Part shown: in pieces, positions 1 to 8,978 of the stretch
How positions within the stretch are numbered: the first letter of the stretch is position 1
Layout: every line of letters begins with the position of its first letter
Origin: Bacillus sp. UNC41MFS5
Lineage (GTDB): Bacteria; Bacillota; Bacilli; Bacillales_B; DSM-18226
Reading direction: 5' to 3'
Length of the DNA stretch: 64,000 bases
Assembly (NCBI RefSeq): GCF_000686805.1
Contig: NZ_KK366017.1
Span: 1,161,183 to 1,225,182, forward strand
Translations under genes and position numbers: made by a program
Notes under the pieces: model-generated
The model's database searches: none
The model's input: only the letters and a program-made list of their open reading frames with translations
Told to the model about the DNA's origin: nothing

Positions 1-3
1 GTC

Positions 4-104
4 TAAGCGACTAATGCCCGTGAAGGCAGAAAAATGGGATCAGCGGTAACCATAGTAAGCGTATGATGCCCGTGAAGGCAGAAAAAACGGTTCAACGGTA
101 ACTA
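4..104. repeat. Two tandem 49-nt repeat units, 52-bp period
   Basis: Two copies start at 4 and 56. Both begin TAAGCG, share ATGCCCGTGAAGGCAGAAAA (from 14 and 66) and end in CGGTAAC. Each copy also reads as an 11-codon open frame closed by TAA (14-49 and 66-101), giving MPVKAEKWDQR and MPVKAEKTVQR. Neither has a ribosome binding site, so translation is doubtful. More units may lie left of the window edge. Confidence 0.75.
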
Positions 105-212
105 GTGGAAATCTTAGAATCTACCTACTTAGGAAAAAGTAAATGAAATGTTCTAGAAGTAACTTATTATACTTTCGATGGATATAGAAATATAAGATTT
201 TTTTTATTTTAA

Positions 213-252
213 CGCAGACCCTTGTATTTTATGAGGTATGCGGTTTTTTTTG
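213..252 (+). terminator. Probable terminator of a gene left of the window
   Basis: CGCAGACC pairs with GGTATGCG (one mismatch) around a loop of about 14 nt and is followed by a run of eight T. It ends whatever transcript enters from the left. Confidence 0.5.
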
Positions 253-278
253 TATTCAAAATGGTGTGGTGCATATTA
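250..278 (+). promoter_or_regulatory. Candidate SigG -10 for the germination operon
   Basis: CATATTA at 272-278 fits the SigG -10 pattern CATNNTA, and GerA-type operons are known to be forespore (SigG) genes. The -35 near 250 is weak, so this rests mainly on the -10 and on context. Confidence 0.3.
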
Positions 279-339
279 CTTAAATTAGTGTATTTTGGAA
301 AATATAAAAGAATCTGAGGAAAGAGGAGGAAAGAAGACC

Positions 340-1872
340 TTGTGGAAAAAAGTTAGTCTAAAACAGCATAAAAGTTCAGGAAATACTTCTTCCTCCGATG
401 ACCTATTAAACAAAAATTTGATTGAGAATGTAGGACAAATTAAAGAGGATTTAGGTGATTGCTCTGATTTAATTGTTCGTGTCATCAAGCATAATGAAAA
501 TCCGTTTGCCTTTGCAGTTCTTCATATTGAGGGGATTTCAAATACACCAAAAATTGATGAACATGTCATAGAACCTATATTAACAAACAAGTTTGACCCA
601 GCTTCTAGAACAATAAAAGATGAATTACAACAGGTAATTGCAGTCACAAAGATTAAGGAAAAAAACACTTTTAAAGAAATACTATCAGCGATTGTATCTG
701 GCGGCACAGTCATTTTAATAGATGGTGAAATGAGTGCACTGATCCTTGATACAAGAGAAATTGAATCACGTAGTATCGTAGAGCCAACAACACAAACAGT
801 TATTCGCGGACCAAAAGACAGCTTTACTGAAAACCTTAGAACCAACACATCCCTCGTCCGATCTCGAATCCAGAGTCCAAATTTACGTCTGGACCCGATG
901 ATAATTGGTGAAGTGACTCAAACTCAAGTTGAAATCATGTACATCAAGGACATTGCTGAAGAGTCGATTGTAAAAGAAGTTAAGAATCGTCTTCAGAAAA
1001 TAAAAATAGACGGCATTATTGATTCAGCCTATATTGAAGGCTTTATTGAAGATGAACAGCAAACTCCTTTTCCAACGGTTCAAAATACCGAACGCCCGGA
1101 TGCAGTGGTTGGAAATTTACTTGAAGGACGTGTGGCCATTTTTATGACTGGTACTCCTTACGTTCTTATTGTCCCGGTAACCTTTACCCAACTCTTCCAA
1201 TCTCCGGAGGATTATTATCAGAATCAATATATAGGCAGTGTTTTAAGGATTTTACGGTTGGGGGCATTTTTTTTAGCCTTATATGCACCGGCTGTATATG
1301 TAGCGATGATTACACACCATCAGGCACTTGTTCCAACTGTATTACTTGTCAGTATTGCTGCCCAACGAGAGGCTATTCCTTTTCCGGCCATTGTGGAAGC
1401 TTTTATCATGGAGATCACCTTTGAAGTACTAAGAGAAGCAGGAATTAGGATGCCTAGAGCAGTGGGATCAGCCCTTTCTATTGTGGGAGCGCTTATCCTT
1501 GGACAAGCAGCTGTAGATGCAGGCTTTGTATCTGCAGCGATGGTTATTATCGTTTCTGTAACAGCCATCGCTAGCTTCGCACTACCAAACTACAACCTTG
1601 GAATCGCTGCTCGCTCTCTTCGTTTTTTATTATTAATCGTTGCCTCATACGCCGGGCTTTATGGTGTGTTAGCTGCTTCCCTTATTATAGGGATGCATAT
1701 GTGCTCATTGCGTTCGTTTGGGGTTCCATATCTATCTCCTATAGCTCCATTCAATCTAAAGGAGCAAAAGGATGTTCTATTTCGTTTTGCTTTACCAAAC
1801 CTAATAAACAGACCAGCACCTGCAAATAAAAAAAATAAAGTAAGGATAGGGAAAAGGAATGAGGGAGAATAG
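340..1872 (+). CDS. GerA-family spore germination protein, A subunit (GerKA-like)
   Basis: A subunit of an inner-membrane germinant receptor that senses nutrients in dormant spores. The 510-residue product has a soluble N-terminal half of about 270 residues (GerA domain, with the family-typical VEIMYIKDIA segment) and a C-terminal membrane half. I start it at the TTG at 340 because AGAGGAGG at 322-329 sits at good distance; an upstream in-frame TTG at 295 has no ribosome site. It is followed with almost no gap by the C and B subunits. The A-C-B order matches the gerK operon of B. subtilis, but assignment to GerK rather than another GerA paralogue, and the germinant recognised, are inference. 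Confidence 0.93.
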   Translation: MWKKVSLKQHKSSGNTSSSDDLLNKNLIENVGQIKEDLGDCSDLIVRVIKHNENPFAFAVLHIEGISNTPKIDEHVIEPILTNKFDPASRTIKDELQQVIAVTKIKEKNTFKEILSAIVSGGTVILIDGEMSALILDTREIESRSIVEPTTQTVIRGPKDSFTENLRTNTSLVRSRIQSPNLRLDPMIIGEVTQTQVEIMYIKDIAEESIVKEVKNRLQKIKIDGIIDSAYIEGFIEDEQQTPFPTVQNTERPDAVVGNLLEGRVAIFMTGTPYVLIVPVTFTQLFQSPEDYYQNQYIGSVLRILRLGAFFLALYAPAVYVAMITHHQALVPTVLLVSIAAQREAIPFPAIVEAFIMEITFEVLREAGIRMPRAVGSALSIVGALILGQAAVDAGFVSAAMVIIVSVTAIASFALPNYNLGIAARSLRFLLLIVASYAGLYGVLAASLIIGMHMCSLRSFGVPYLSPIAPFNLKEQKDVLFRFALPNLINRPAPANKKNKVRIGKRNEGE

Positions 1873-1873
1873 A

Positions 1874-3058
1874 ATGAGAACTAAAATATCGTTCTTGATT
1901 ATATTCTTATTTGTCGGACTCACGGGGTGTTCAAATTATACGGAATTAAATGAAATAGCGATTGTCCTCGGAATAGGGATTGATTATATCCCTGAAAAAG
2001 ATGTTTACGAAGTTACCTACCAAGTAGTTAATCCAAGTGAAAATGCTGCAAGAGGCACGGGTTCCGGCGGTACGCCAGTAATTAACTTTAAAAGTAGGGG
2101 TAAAACAATTTCTGAAGCAGCTGGTAATTCCTCAAATATTTTTCCCCGGAAAAATATTTATTCGCATATTCAGTTGGTTCTCATTGGAGAACAACTGGCA
2201 AAAAAGGAGAGTTTGAACTTTATTTTTGATGTATTTGAGCGGGATGCAGGAGTGCGTGTCAATGTTCCTGTTTTAATTACCCGTAATGCTGACATAAAAA
2301 CGACAATGGATATACTTTCTTCTATTGATAAAATTCCTGTTCGATCACTTGTAGGCAAGGTAATGAATGCCTCAGATTTAATAGGGGAACATGGTGAAAT
2401 TAAAATTTACGATATTATTGAGAATTTAACTAACGAAGGTTCAGAACCAACAATAAGTGGGATAAGCGTAAGAGGTAATTCAAAAACTGGTGCTAGCAAG
2501 AAAAACATAGAAAGTATGAATAAGACATTCGTATTCCTCAATGGAATTGCAGTATTTAGAAAAGGAAAATTAGTTGGATGGATAGATGGAAAAAAGACAA
2601 AGTCGCTTCAAATTATTAAGAATAAAATACGAACTAGCAGTTTGAGAATTCATTGTGACCAGAAGCGGTATAACAATTTACTCGTAAATCACTTGAAAAG
2701 TGAGTCAAAAGTCGATTTGCAAAACAGTCAAGCAGTCATAACAATTCAGGTGAACGCTTTCGGTAATCTAACTGAATTGCTCTGTAACAAGGATATAAGT
2801 AAGCGTGAAGTAATAAAAGAATACCAACGTAAAGGTGAACAGGAACTGGAAAAAGAAATTAAAGATGGAATTATTGTGGCACAAAAGTTGGAGAGTGATG
2901 TGTTCGGCTTTGGGGAAATTTTACGCAACACTCATCAAAAAAAATGGAGAAAATCCAAGCAGCAGTGGAATAAGTTATTTTCACAAGCGAAGGTAAATGT
3001 CCGGGTGAATTTGACTATTGAAGGAACAGGAATGCGAATTAAGCCTTATCCTTATTGA
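1874..3058 (+). CDS. Ger(x)C-family germination lipoprotein, C subunit (GerKC-like)
   Basis: Lipoprotein subunit of the germinant receptor. The N-terminus has a short signal peptide ending in the lipobox LTGC at residues 16-19, so the mature protein would carry a diacylglyceryl cysteine and sit on the outer face of the spore inner membrane. The ATG at 1874 gives a normal lipoprotein signal and has GAGGGAG at 1861-1867; an ATG at 1859 is in frame but adds charged residues before the signal. The 394-residue length is normal for the family. It starts one base after the A-subunit stop and precedes the B subunit by 16 nt, so the three are surely one transcript. Confidence 0.92.
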   Translation: MRTKISFLIIFLFVGLTGCSNYTELNEIAIVLGIGIDYIPEKDVYEVTYQVVNPSENAARGTGSGGTPVINFKSRGKTISEAAGNSSNIFPRKNIYSHIQLVLIGEQLAKKESLNFIFDVFERDAGVRVNVPVLITRNADIKTTMDILSSIDKIPVRSLVGKVMNASDLIGEHGEIKIYDIIENLTNEGSEPTISGISVRGNSKTGASKKNIESMNKTFVFLNGIAVFRKGKLVGWIDGKKTKSLQIIKNKIRTSSLRIHCDQKRYNNLLVNHLKSESKVDLQNSQAVITIQVNAFGNLTELLCNKDISKREVIKEYQRKGEQELEKEIKDGIIVAQKLESDVFGFGEILRNTHQKKWRKSKQQWNKLFSQAKVNVRVNLTIEGTGMRIKPYPY

Positions 3059-3074
3059 TCTAGGAGGGAAAGAA

Positions 3075-4175
3075 ATGGAACAAGTAAAGGTCAATGGGTT
3101 TCAGTTGTTTAGTGTCATCTTTTTATTTGAATTAGGAAGCGCAATTCTTGTAGGGATGGCTGGTGAAGCAAGGCAAGATTCATGGATTACGATCCTATTT
3201 GGAATTGCTTCAGGCTGCGTTCTATATCTTATTTTCACAAAATTATATACTATGTATCCTGCATTACCATTGACCAGTTACCTTCAAAAAATTCTGGGGC
3301 GTTATTTGGGCTGGCTATTTGGGCTAATGTATGTAACATATTTTATGTACATCGCTTCTAGGGTTTTGCGCGATTTCGAGGAACTATTAGTCATTGCAGC
3401 ATATCGATCAGCAACACTTCTGACGCTTGGAATCATCATGATGGTATGTGTAATGTATGCAGTCTTTAAAGGGATTGAAGTATTTTTTCGCATATCGGAG
3501 CTTTGCCTTTTCATCATCGTGTTCATGCTTCTCTTTATTATATTATTTGAAATGGCTAGTGGAATAATAAAATTACATAATCTCCGTCCAATATTAGAAC
3601 ACGGTTGGCGTCCATTAATTAAATCCTTTCCAACTACTCTAACTTTCCCTTTCGGGGAAATGATTACGTTCACAATGCTTCTTCCATACCTAAATAAACA
3701 AGAAAAGGCTAAAAAAGCGGGTATTTCAGCTATCGTTTTGAGTGGTTTATGCCTTCTATTATTTACCCTTTTGAATATCGCCATTACCGGAGCAGATATT
3801 GTTTCCCGGTCTGCCTTTCCTATCCTTACGGCTGTAAGTTACATTAACATTGCTGAATTTGTTCAAAGGCTCGATACAGTGGTGATTATTAGTATGGTCA
3901 TATTAGGTTTTGTAAAAATAACTGTTTTTCTCTTCTGTGCGTTTATCGGGACAATAGATTTGTTTAAGATCAAACATCAAAAGAATTTAATTTATCCAAT
4001 GGGAATCATTATTTTAGTTAGCTCAGTCGTTATGGCACCAAATTATATAGCTCACATTAACGAAGGATTAAAAATTGTGCCGTACTATTTACATATTCCT
4101 ATGCAAATAGTAATCCCAATATTATTATTGGTAATTGCCTTGATTAAAAGAAAGCTAAAGCCAGCTTCTGCCTGA
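3075..4175 (+). CDS. GerAB/GerKB-type germination permease, B subunit
   Basis: Integral membrane subunit of the germinant receptor, from the spore germination branch of the amino acid/polyamine permease superfamily, thought to bind the germinant. The 366-residue product shows about ten hydrophobic segments. Start chosen at the ATG at 3075, with AGGAGGG at 3062-3068; an upstream in-frame ATG at 3018 lies inside the C-subunit gene and would add non-membrane residues. It is the last plus-strand gene of the operon. No hairpin with a T-run follows directly; the small minus-strand gene ends two bases after the stop. Confidence 0.92.
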   Translation: MEQVKVNGFQLFSVIFLFELGSAILVGMAGEARQDSWITILFGIASGCVLYLIFTKLYTMYPALPLTSYLQKILGRYLGWLFGLMYVTYFMYIASRVLRDFEELLVIAAYRSATLLTLGIIMMVCVMYAVFKGIEVFFRISELCLFIIVFMLLFIILFEMASGIIKLHNLRPILEHGWRPLIKSFPTTLTFPFGEMITFTMLLPYLNKQEKAKKAGISAIVLSGLCLLLFTLLNIAITGADIVSRSAFPILTAVSYINIAEFVQRLDTVVIISMVILGFVKITVFLFCAFIGTIDLFKIKHQKNLIYPMGIIILVSSVVMAPNYIAHINEGLKIVPYYLHIPMQIVIPILLLVIALIKRKLKPASA

Positions 4176-4177
4176 TA

Positions 4178-4405
4178 TTAAGCATTATTCTTCTTATTAA
4201 TACTGGATCTGTTGACCTTTGTAAAAACAAGTGGCAGGAAGGAAAAAATAATCAGAATAACTTCTTCACCTGTCATCTTTTGTTTTATTTTATTAAAGGA
4301 ATTTATAGTCTCATATATACTAAGACCTTGGAGCAAATCAATTATTATACTGACTCCTATAACAAGGGAAAATAAAAGTAAGATTATAAATAATAATTGT
4401 TTCAA
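4178..4405 (-). CDS. Small two-helix membrane protein beside the ger operon (possible receptor D-type subunit)
   Basis: A 75-residue product with two hydrophobic helices (about residues 3-25 and 50-63) and a basic tail. The TTG at 4405 is preceded by GGGTGAT at a 4-base gap, which is why I start there; a GTG at 4414 is also in frame but has no such site. Small two-helix D proteins accompany GerA-type receptors in several bacilli and modulate germination. Size, helix number and location fit, but here the gene is convergent with the A-C-B operon. I do not recognise the sequence with certainty. Confidence 0.5.
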   Translation of the reverse strand: MKQLLFIILLLFSLVIGVSIIIDLLQGLSIYETINSFNKIKQKMTGEEVILIIFSFLPLVFTKVNRSSINKKNNA

Positions 4406-4506
4406 GAGTATCACCCAGCTTTTTTTTTTATTATTTGTAAATATAGGAATATTAGCCTAAAATGTAATATCTTTAACAAAATTGTAATTTGTACAAGCCC
4501 TTCCGA

Positions 4507-4515
4507 CATAGGATA
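4507..4515 (+). promoter_or_regulatory. Candidate mother-cell (SigK/SigE) -10 before ykuD-like gene
   Basis: CATAGGATA fits the CATANNNTA pattern of late mother-cell promoters and lies 38 nt before the ribosome site midpoint of the next gene, a YkuD-type enzyme of a kind expressed in sporulation. No good -35 was seen, so confidence is low. Confidence 0.35.
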
Positions 4516-4552
4516 CACGGATTAGTATTTATGTCGTATAGGAGGGGTTAGG

Positions 4553-5323
4553 TTGCCCAGAAAGTGGTTAGTATTTTTGATATTTGCCTTTTTTATGTTG
4601 TCTAGTTTTTTTGTTGGTGTCCCTACAAGTTCTGCAGCCTCCAGTGGAAAGTTGATTATTATTAATAAGACTACCAACCGGCTGGCTTACTTTGAAAACG
4701 GTGTATTTAAGAAGCAATTTAAAGTTGGAACCGGGAGAAAAAAATCGTATACGCCAGAGGGCAAGTTCAAGATTGTGGTTAAGATTAAGAATAGGCCTTA
4801 CTATAAGGGACATATTCCGGGTGGAGACCCTCGTAATCCGTTAGGTAACCGATGGCTTGGTTTAAATGCCCGCGGAACATGGGGAACGACCTATGCGATT
4901 CATGGGAACAACAACCCCAGCTCAATTGGTGGTTATGTAAGCAGCGGTTGTATTCGGATGTATGATAGTGAAGTAGAATGGTTGTTTAGCCAAGTCCCAA
5001 CTGGTACCCCAGTAATCATCACCTCATCAGGGAAATCCTTCAACGCAATTGCATTAGCCAATGGATATAAAGTAAAAGGCGGCTCAGGTGCACCTTCCGT
5101 TCCTGTTAGTACCAGTGGAGAAATCCTTAAAAAAGGTAGTCGGGGTCCAGCTGTCCAAGAACTTCAACGTAAGCTGACTTCACTAGGGTATAGTACAAAA
5201 GGTGTTGATGGTGTCTTTGGAGTAAACACCGATACTGCGGTGCGCAAATTTCAAAAAGCTCATAAATTAACAGCGGATGGGGTCGTTGGTCCAGCAACAA
5301 AAAAAGCATTAGGAATTAAGTAA
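4553..5323 (+). CDS. L,D-transpeptidase (YkuD domain) with peptidoglycan-binding domain
   Basis: Exported enzyme that forms L,D cross-links in peptidoglycan. Residues 1-29 are a signal peptide (ends SSAA). The YkuD catalytic domain spans about 33-157: the conserved His is H117 in IHGNN and the nucleophile is C133 in SSGCIRM. Residues 190-256 form a PG_binding_1 domain (ILKKGSRGPAVQELQ to the end). TTG start at 4553 with GGAGGGG at 4541-4547. It stands alone with its own terminator. A role in spore peptidoglycan or coat-layer maturation is inferred from the candidate promoter and the ger neighbours. Confidence 0.93.
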   Translation: MPRKWLVFLIFAFFMLSSFFVGVPTSSAASSGKLIIINKTTNRLAYFENGVFKKQFKVGTGRKKSYTPEGKFKIVVKIKNRPYYKGHIPGGDPRNPLGNRWLGLNARGTWGTTYAIHGNNNPSSIGGYVSSGCIRMYDSEVEWLFSQVPTGTPVIITSSGKSFNAIALANGYKVKGGSGAPSVPVSTSGEILKKGSRGPAVQELQRKLTSLGYSTKGVDGVFGVNTDTAVRKFQKAHKLTADGVVGPATKKALGIK

Positions 5324-5347
5324 TAATAAAGAAATTGTTCAAGAAGT

Positions 5348-5377
5348 TGCTCAAAGTATTGAGCACTCTTTTTTTTT
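5348..5377 (+). terminator. Terminator of the L,D-transpeptidase gene
   Basis: Perfect 7-bp stem TGCTCAA/TTGAGCA with loop AGTA, then CTC and nine T. Confidence 0.9.
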
Positions 5378-5471
5378 GAATTGATTCTTTATTTTTTTCG
5401 GAAAGTTTACATAAATTAACACAAATTATATGAACATAGAGTATAACCGTAAATTTGTTGGAGGTAATGGT

Positions 5472-6683
5472 ATGAGTCGATTGGACAGGCTCAAGATGGA
5501 AAAAGTGGAGCCAAAACATTGGCGGCAATTCAATGAGTTATTACGTTATGTTTTCCAAGTGACCAAAAAAGACTTACAGACGGTGGGCTGGGAGGAACGT
5601 GAAATTGCATTAGCAAAACTGCCTGTTTTGGAACAGGCCGATGTGTTAGGCTGGTTTGATGGTGAAAAACTAATCTCCCAAGTTGCTGTTTACCCCTTTC
5701 AAGTAAATATTTATGGTAGAACCTTTGAGATGGGCGGCTTAACGGGGGTTGGCACCTATCCAGAATATGCGAATTTAGGATTGATGAATAAGTTGATCTG
5801 GCAGGCACTGGCTGATATGAAGGATCGAAACCAATCGATTTCTTATTTATATCCCTATTCATTGCCTTTTTATCGTAAAAGGGGCTGGGAGATTATTTCC
5901 GATAAAATGACCTTTGAAATCAAAGACTATCAATTACCAAAAGTTAAGAAAGTTTCAGGTTACGTCGACCGGCTAAATACAGAGCATTCAGATATAAAAA
6001 CTGTTTACCAGCTTTATTCTAGGACACGTCATGTCGCCATGATACGAAACAATTTAGCTTGGGAAGAATTCTGGAGATGGGAACTGGATGAATTAACGGC
6101 CGCAGTTTATTATGATCATTCTCATCAGCCACAAGGATATTTGCTGTACTGGATCTCTCAAGATGTACTGCATGTCAAAGAAATGATCTATATGAATGAA
6201 GAAGCGCGGAACGGACTTTGGAACTTTATCAGTGCCCATTTCTCCATGGTAACGAAGGTTGTCGGGAATATTTTTACCAATGAGCCATTGGCTTTCTGGT
6301 TGGAGGACGGGGATATTAAAGAAACCATTGCTCCCTATTTCATGGCACGTATCGTTGATGTCACACAGTTTATCGAACAATTCCCATTCAGAGCACTTGG
6401 CTCTGAAATTCACATGACGATTAAGGTGGATGACCCGATACTAGAGTGGAATCAGGGCATATATACACTTCGAGTATCTGCAGTCGGTCAGGGGGATATG
6501 GTGCCAAGCGAGGGACAGCCAGATGTAACTGTTACTATTCAGACATTAACAACGATGCTGCTTGGATATAAACGGCCGTCCTATTTGGCAGCAATGGGTC
6601 GCCTTTCCTGTAATGAGCAAACGGTGGAGATATTAGAGAATTTAATTGAACGAGAGACGCCCTATTTCTCCGATTATTTTTGA
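5472..6683 (+). CDS. GNAT-family N-acetyltransferase, Eis-like
   Basis: Predicted cytosolic acetyl-CoA-dependent acetyltransferase of the Eis type: an N-terminal GNAT domain (about residues 1-140, with MGGLTGVGTYPEYANLGLM as the acetyl-CoA-binding region), a second degenerate GNAT-like domain, and a C-terminal sterol-carrier-like domain from about residue 295. The 403-residue length is typical of the Eis family. ATG at 5472 chosen for TTGGAGG at 5457-5463; an ATG at 5430 is in frame without a ribosome site. Eis proteins acetylate amines including aminoglycosides; the substrate here cannot be read from sequence. Monocistronic. Confidence 0.85.
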   Translation: MSRLDRLKMEKVEPKHWRQFNELLRYVFQVTKKDLQTVGWEEREIALAKLPVLEQADVLGWFDGEKLISQVAVYPFQVNIYGRTFEMGGLTGVGTYPEYANLGLMNKLIWQALADMKDRNQSISYLYPYSLPFYRKRGWEIISDKMTFEIKDYQLPKVKKVSGYVDRLNTEHSDIKTVYQLYSRTRHVAMIRNNLAWEEFWRWELDELTAAVYYDHSHQPQGYLLYWISQDVLHVKEMIYMNEEARNGLWNFISAHFSMVTKVVGNIFTNEPLAFWLEDGDIKETIAPYFMARIVDVTQFIEQFPFRALGSEIHMTIKVDDPILEWNQGIYTLRVSAVGQGDMVPSEGQPDVTVTIQTLTTMLLGYKRPSYLAAMGRLSCNEQTVEILENLIERETPYFSDYF

Positions 6684-6697
6684 AGTGCTGCTCTTTT

Positions 6698-6727
6698 TTC
6701 CTCTTTCCTAATCGGAAGAGGAATTTT
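6698..6727 (+). terminator. Terminator of the Eis-like gene
   Basis: TCCTCTTTCC pairs with GGAAGAGGA (one bulged T) around a short AT-rich loop, followed by TTTTT. Confidence 0.75.
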
Positions 6728-6821
6728 TAAATTATTAGAAGTTTAAAATAAATATACCATTATGGGGTAAATTTGGTTTATTATAATGGAATAATATTTT
6801 TATTTAAAAAGGAGTTTATGA

Positions 6822-8135
6822 ATGAATTTTTCTGCTAAACAAATTGTCTTTATTAGTTTTATGTTATTTTCAATGTTTTTCGGGGCTGGAAACCTGATCT
6901 TTCCACCATTTTTGGGGCAGTCAGCGGGGGATCATCTTTGGACAGCACTGGCTGGTTTTATTATTTCAGCAGTTGGTCTGCCGATTTTAGGCGTGATTGC
7001 GGTGGCTAAGGCAGGAAGCTTTAACGAACTTAACCAAAGAGTTCATCCTTTTTTCGCCTTTATCTTTCCATTTCTTATTTATATCGCAATCGGACCTGGC
7101 CTGGCGATTCCAAGGGCAGGTAGTCTGGCATTCGAAATGGGATTAGCTCCTTTCTTACCAGAAAATTTGGTTGGAAGTTCGCTCTCATTATTTGTTTATA
7201 GTATTGTTTTTTTTGGATTAGTAGCTTGGTTATGTATGTTCCCATCCAAGCTTATTGACCTTTTTGGGAAAATACTGACTCCAATCTTACTAGCCCTAAT
7301 CGCCATTATTTTTGTGAAGAGCTTAATTGACCCAATCGGTTCATTTGAAACACCAAAGGATAACTATATTTCAAACCCTGTCTTTCAAGGGTTCTTAGAT
7401 GGGTATTTAACAATGGATGCGCTGGCAGCATTAGCATTTGGCATTGTTATCTCGAATACATTGAAATCGCAAGGAGTCGTGGATCATAAAAAAAGATCAC
7501 TATATATGATGTATGCCGGATTAGGTGCAGGAATTCTGTTAACTGTGATCTACCTAATCTTAGGGTATTTAGGTGCTGCTAGCTCATCCTTAGGAAAAAC
7601 GGAAAATGGAGCACAAATATTGGCGAATGTAATGACACACTTATTTGGTCAAAGTGGGACCTTTATTTTAGGTTTAGTTTTTACCATTGCATGCTTTTGT
7701 GTGTCCATTGGTTTAGTTACTTCTTGCAGTCAATTCTTCGCCAATGCGATTCCAAAAATTACTTATAAAACCTGGGTTCTTATCCTAGCAATTCTAAGTA
7801 TGGCCATCGCTAACTTGGGATTAACGCAAATCTTACAAATCTCTGTTCCGATACTTGGCATGATCTACCCTATGGCCATCGTGATTATCTTATTAGGTCT
7901 TTTTGATAATTTAATTAAGAAATCCCGTCAGATTTATATCACAGTTGTCAGCTTTGTTGCTCTTTTTAGCATCATTGATACGATAAATAAAACATTCCTC
8001 GCCAATAAATGGAGTGGGGCACTTGAAATTCTTCCCTTTTATACAGAAGGCATTGGATGGATAATCCCAGCCCTCATCGGATTAATAGTGGGATATCTGC
8101 TAGGATTATTTAGTGACAGACCATTTGAAGCTTGA
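6822..8135 (+). CDS. brnQ: Branched-chain amino acid:cation symporter BrnQ
   Basis: LIVCS-family secondary transporter that takes up leucine, isoleucine and valine with Na+ or H+. The 437-residue product has about twelve membrane helices and the family N-terminus FSMFFGAGNLIFPPFLG at residues 16-32. ATG at 6822 with AAGGAG about 9 bases upstream. A TATAAT at 6782-6787 could be its -10; no convincing -35 lies at 17 bp. No CodY or T-box leader was recognised in the 138-bp gap before it. Single gene, closed by a bidirectional terminator shared with the convergent gene. Confidence 0.95.
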   Translation: MNFSAKQIVFISFMLFSMFFGAGNLIFPPFLGQSAGDHLWTALAGFIISAVGLPILGVIAVAKAGSFNELNQRVHPFFAFIFPFLIYIAIGPGLAIPRAGSLAFEMGLAPFLPENLVGSSLSLFVYSIVFFGLVAWLCMFPSKLIDLFGKILTPILLALIAIIFVKSLIDPIGSFETPKDNYISNPVFQGFLDGYLTMDALAALAFGIVISNTLKSQGVVDHKKRSLYMMYAGLGAGILLTVIYLILGYLGAASSSLGKTENGAQILANVMTHLFGQSGTFILGLVFTIACFCVSIGLVTSCSQFFANAIPKITYKTWVLILAILSMAIANLGLTQILQISVPILGMIYPMAIVIILLGLFDNLIKKSRQIYITVVSFVALFSIIDTINKTFLANKWSGALEILPFYTEGIGWIIPALIGLIVGYLLGLFSDRPFEA

Positions 8136-8147
8136 ACTGCAAATAAA

Positions 8148-8177
8148 AAACACGGCTAAATTCAGTCGTGTTTTTTT
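8148..8177. terminator. Bidirectional terminator between brnQ and the convergent small gene
   Basis: Ten-pair stem AAACACGGCT/AGTCGTGTTT (one G-U) around a 6-base loop. T-runs occur on both strands, so it serves both genes. Confidence 0.88.
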
Positions 8178-8203
8178 GATATAACTAAAACTATATAAGT
8201 AAA

Positions 8204-8539
8204 CTAGGATTGTTTCTTGTCTGTTTTTTTCTCAGTTAGGGCACGATAAATTTGGGTATACATACTGCCTTGAACAATATTTTGTAGGAAAAAGTCTCCA
8301 ATTAGTTTTAAGTATTCTTCATCCTCAAACATCTTTTTGTTTTGTAATTCCATTTCAGCCAAACCTTCATATTTGGTAAGAAGGGCATATGTATGATCCT
8401 CGCCGGAAACAGGGGTTAAGATATCGACATTATGATCATAATTTTCATTCCGGAACGTCTTAATTTCCTTTAAATTCTCAATACCTTCTTTAAATTTATC
8501 TTGTTTAATCTCAAATGTTTGATAGACAAAAATTGCCAT
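8204..8539 (-). CDS. Conserved small protein, dimeric alpha/beta-barrel type
   Basis: A 111-residue soluble protein: a short beta-strand (MAIFVYQTFEI), a helix rich in Lys/Glu, then a strand around HTYALLTKYEGLAEME. This pattern suggests a dimeric ferredoxin-like alpha/beta barrel as in ABM or NIPSNAP-type proteins, but I cannot name the family. Start placed at the ATG at 8539, because the AGGGG ribosome site directly abuts an in-frame ATG at 8548 and is correctly spaced from 8539. Function unknown. Confidence 0.7.
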   Translation of the reverse strand: MAIFVYQTFEIKQDKFKEGIENLKEIKTFRNENYDHNVDILTPVSGEDHTYALLTKYEGLAEMELQNKKMFEDEEYLKLIGDFFLQNIVQGSMYTQIYRALTEKKTDKKQS

Positions 8540-8729
8540 TAGCTGCATCCCCTAGTTAAGATTTACAAACGTAAATTTAAATTTCCCTTATATGACTAAA
8601 GTTATTCTTCACCATCTAAACTGGTTGCTCCATGTTATAAATGGAAATATTTCAATACACTTAAAAATCTTCTCTGGAGAATAATATCAATGAATAGAAA
8701 AACCTAGATTTGAAAGGATTAGGTGGAAA

Positions 8730-8978
8730 ATGTCTTCATATCAACCAGGACAAGTCGTCTATATTATCATTCGGAATCCACATGCTCAAGATGTGGCCAA
8801 TGTCCAGCAAGCGGCAGTTGTGCAGAATCCGGAGGATTCGGATCAACTTTCTCTTTTTGTTTACGAAACCTATTACCCTCTAACTGAGGACGTTGCGGTT
8901 TATTCATCTGCAGAGGAAGCAGAATATGCCTATCAAGATGCGTTTGGTTTAACAGAGACGGAGGGGTATTATGGTTAA
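8730..8978 (+). CDS. splA: SplA, regulator of the spore photoproduct lyase operon
   Basis: An 82-residue protein beginning MSSYQPGQVVYIIIRNP and ending in an acidic, tyrosine-rich tail. Size and position directly before splB identify it as SplA, the TRAP-like negative regulator of splAB in B. subtilis. Ribosome site AGGTGG at 8721-8726. The last 8 bases overlap the start of splB, so the two are translationally coupled. In B. subtilis the operon is a SigG forespore unit; CATGTTA at 8651-8657 fits a SigG -10, but no -35 is visible at 17-18 bp. Confidence 0.92.
   Translation: MSSYQPGQVVYIIIRNPHAQDVANVQQAAVVQNPEDSDQLSLFVYETYYPLTEDVAVYSSAEEAEYAYQDAFGLTETEGYYG

Noticed and set aside
3302..3784. 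160-codon minus-strand frame inside the germination permease gene
   Set aside because: Antisense to a clear membrane gene, no ribosome site, no recognisable domain.
4212..4460. 82-codon plus-strand frame opposite the small membrane gene
   Set aside because: No ribosome site; the minus-strand frame has clear helix pattern and a GGGTGAT site.
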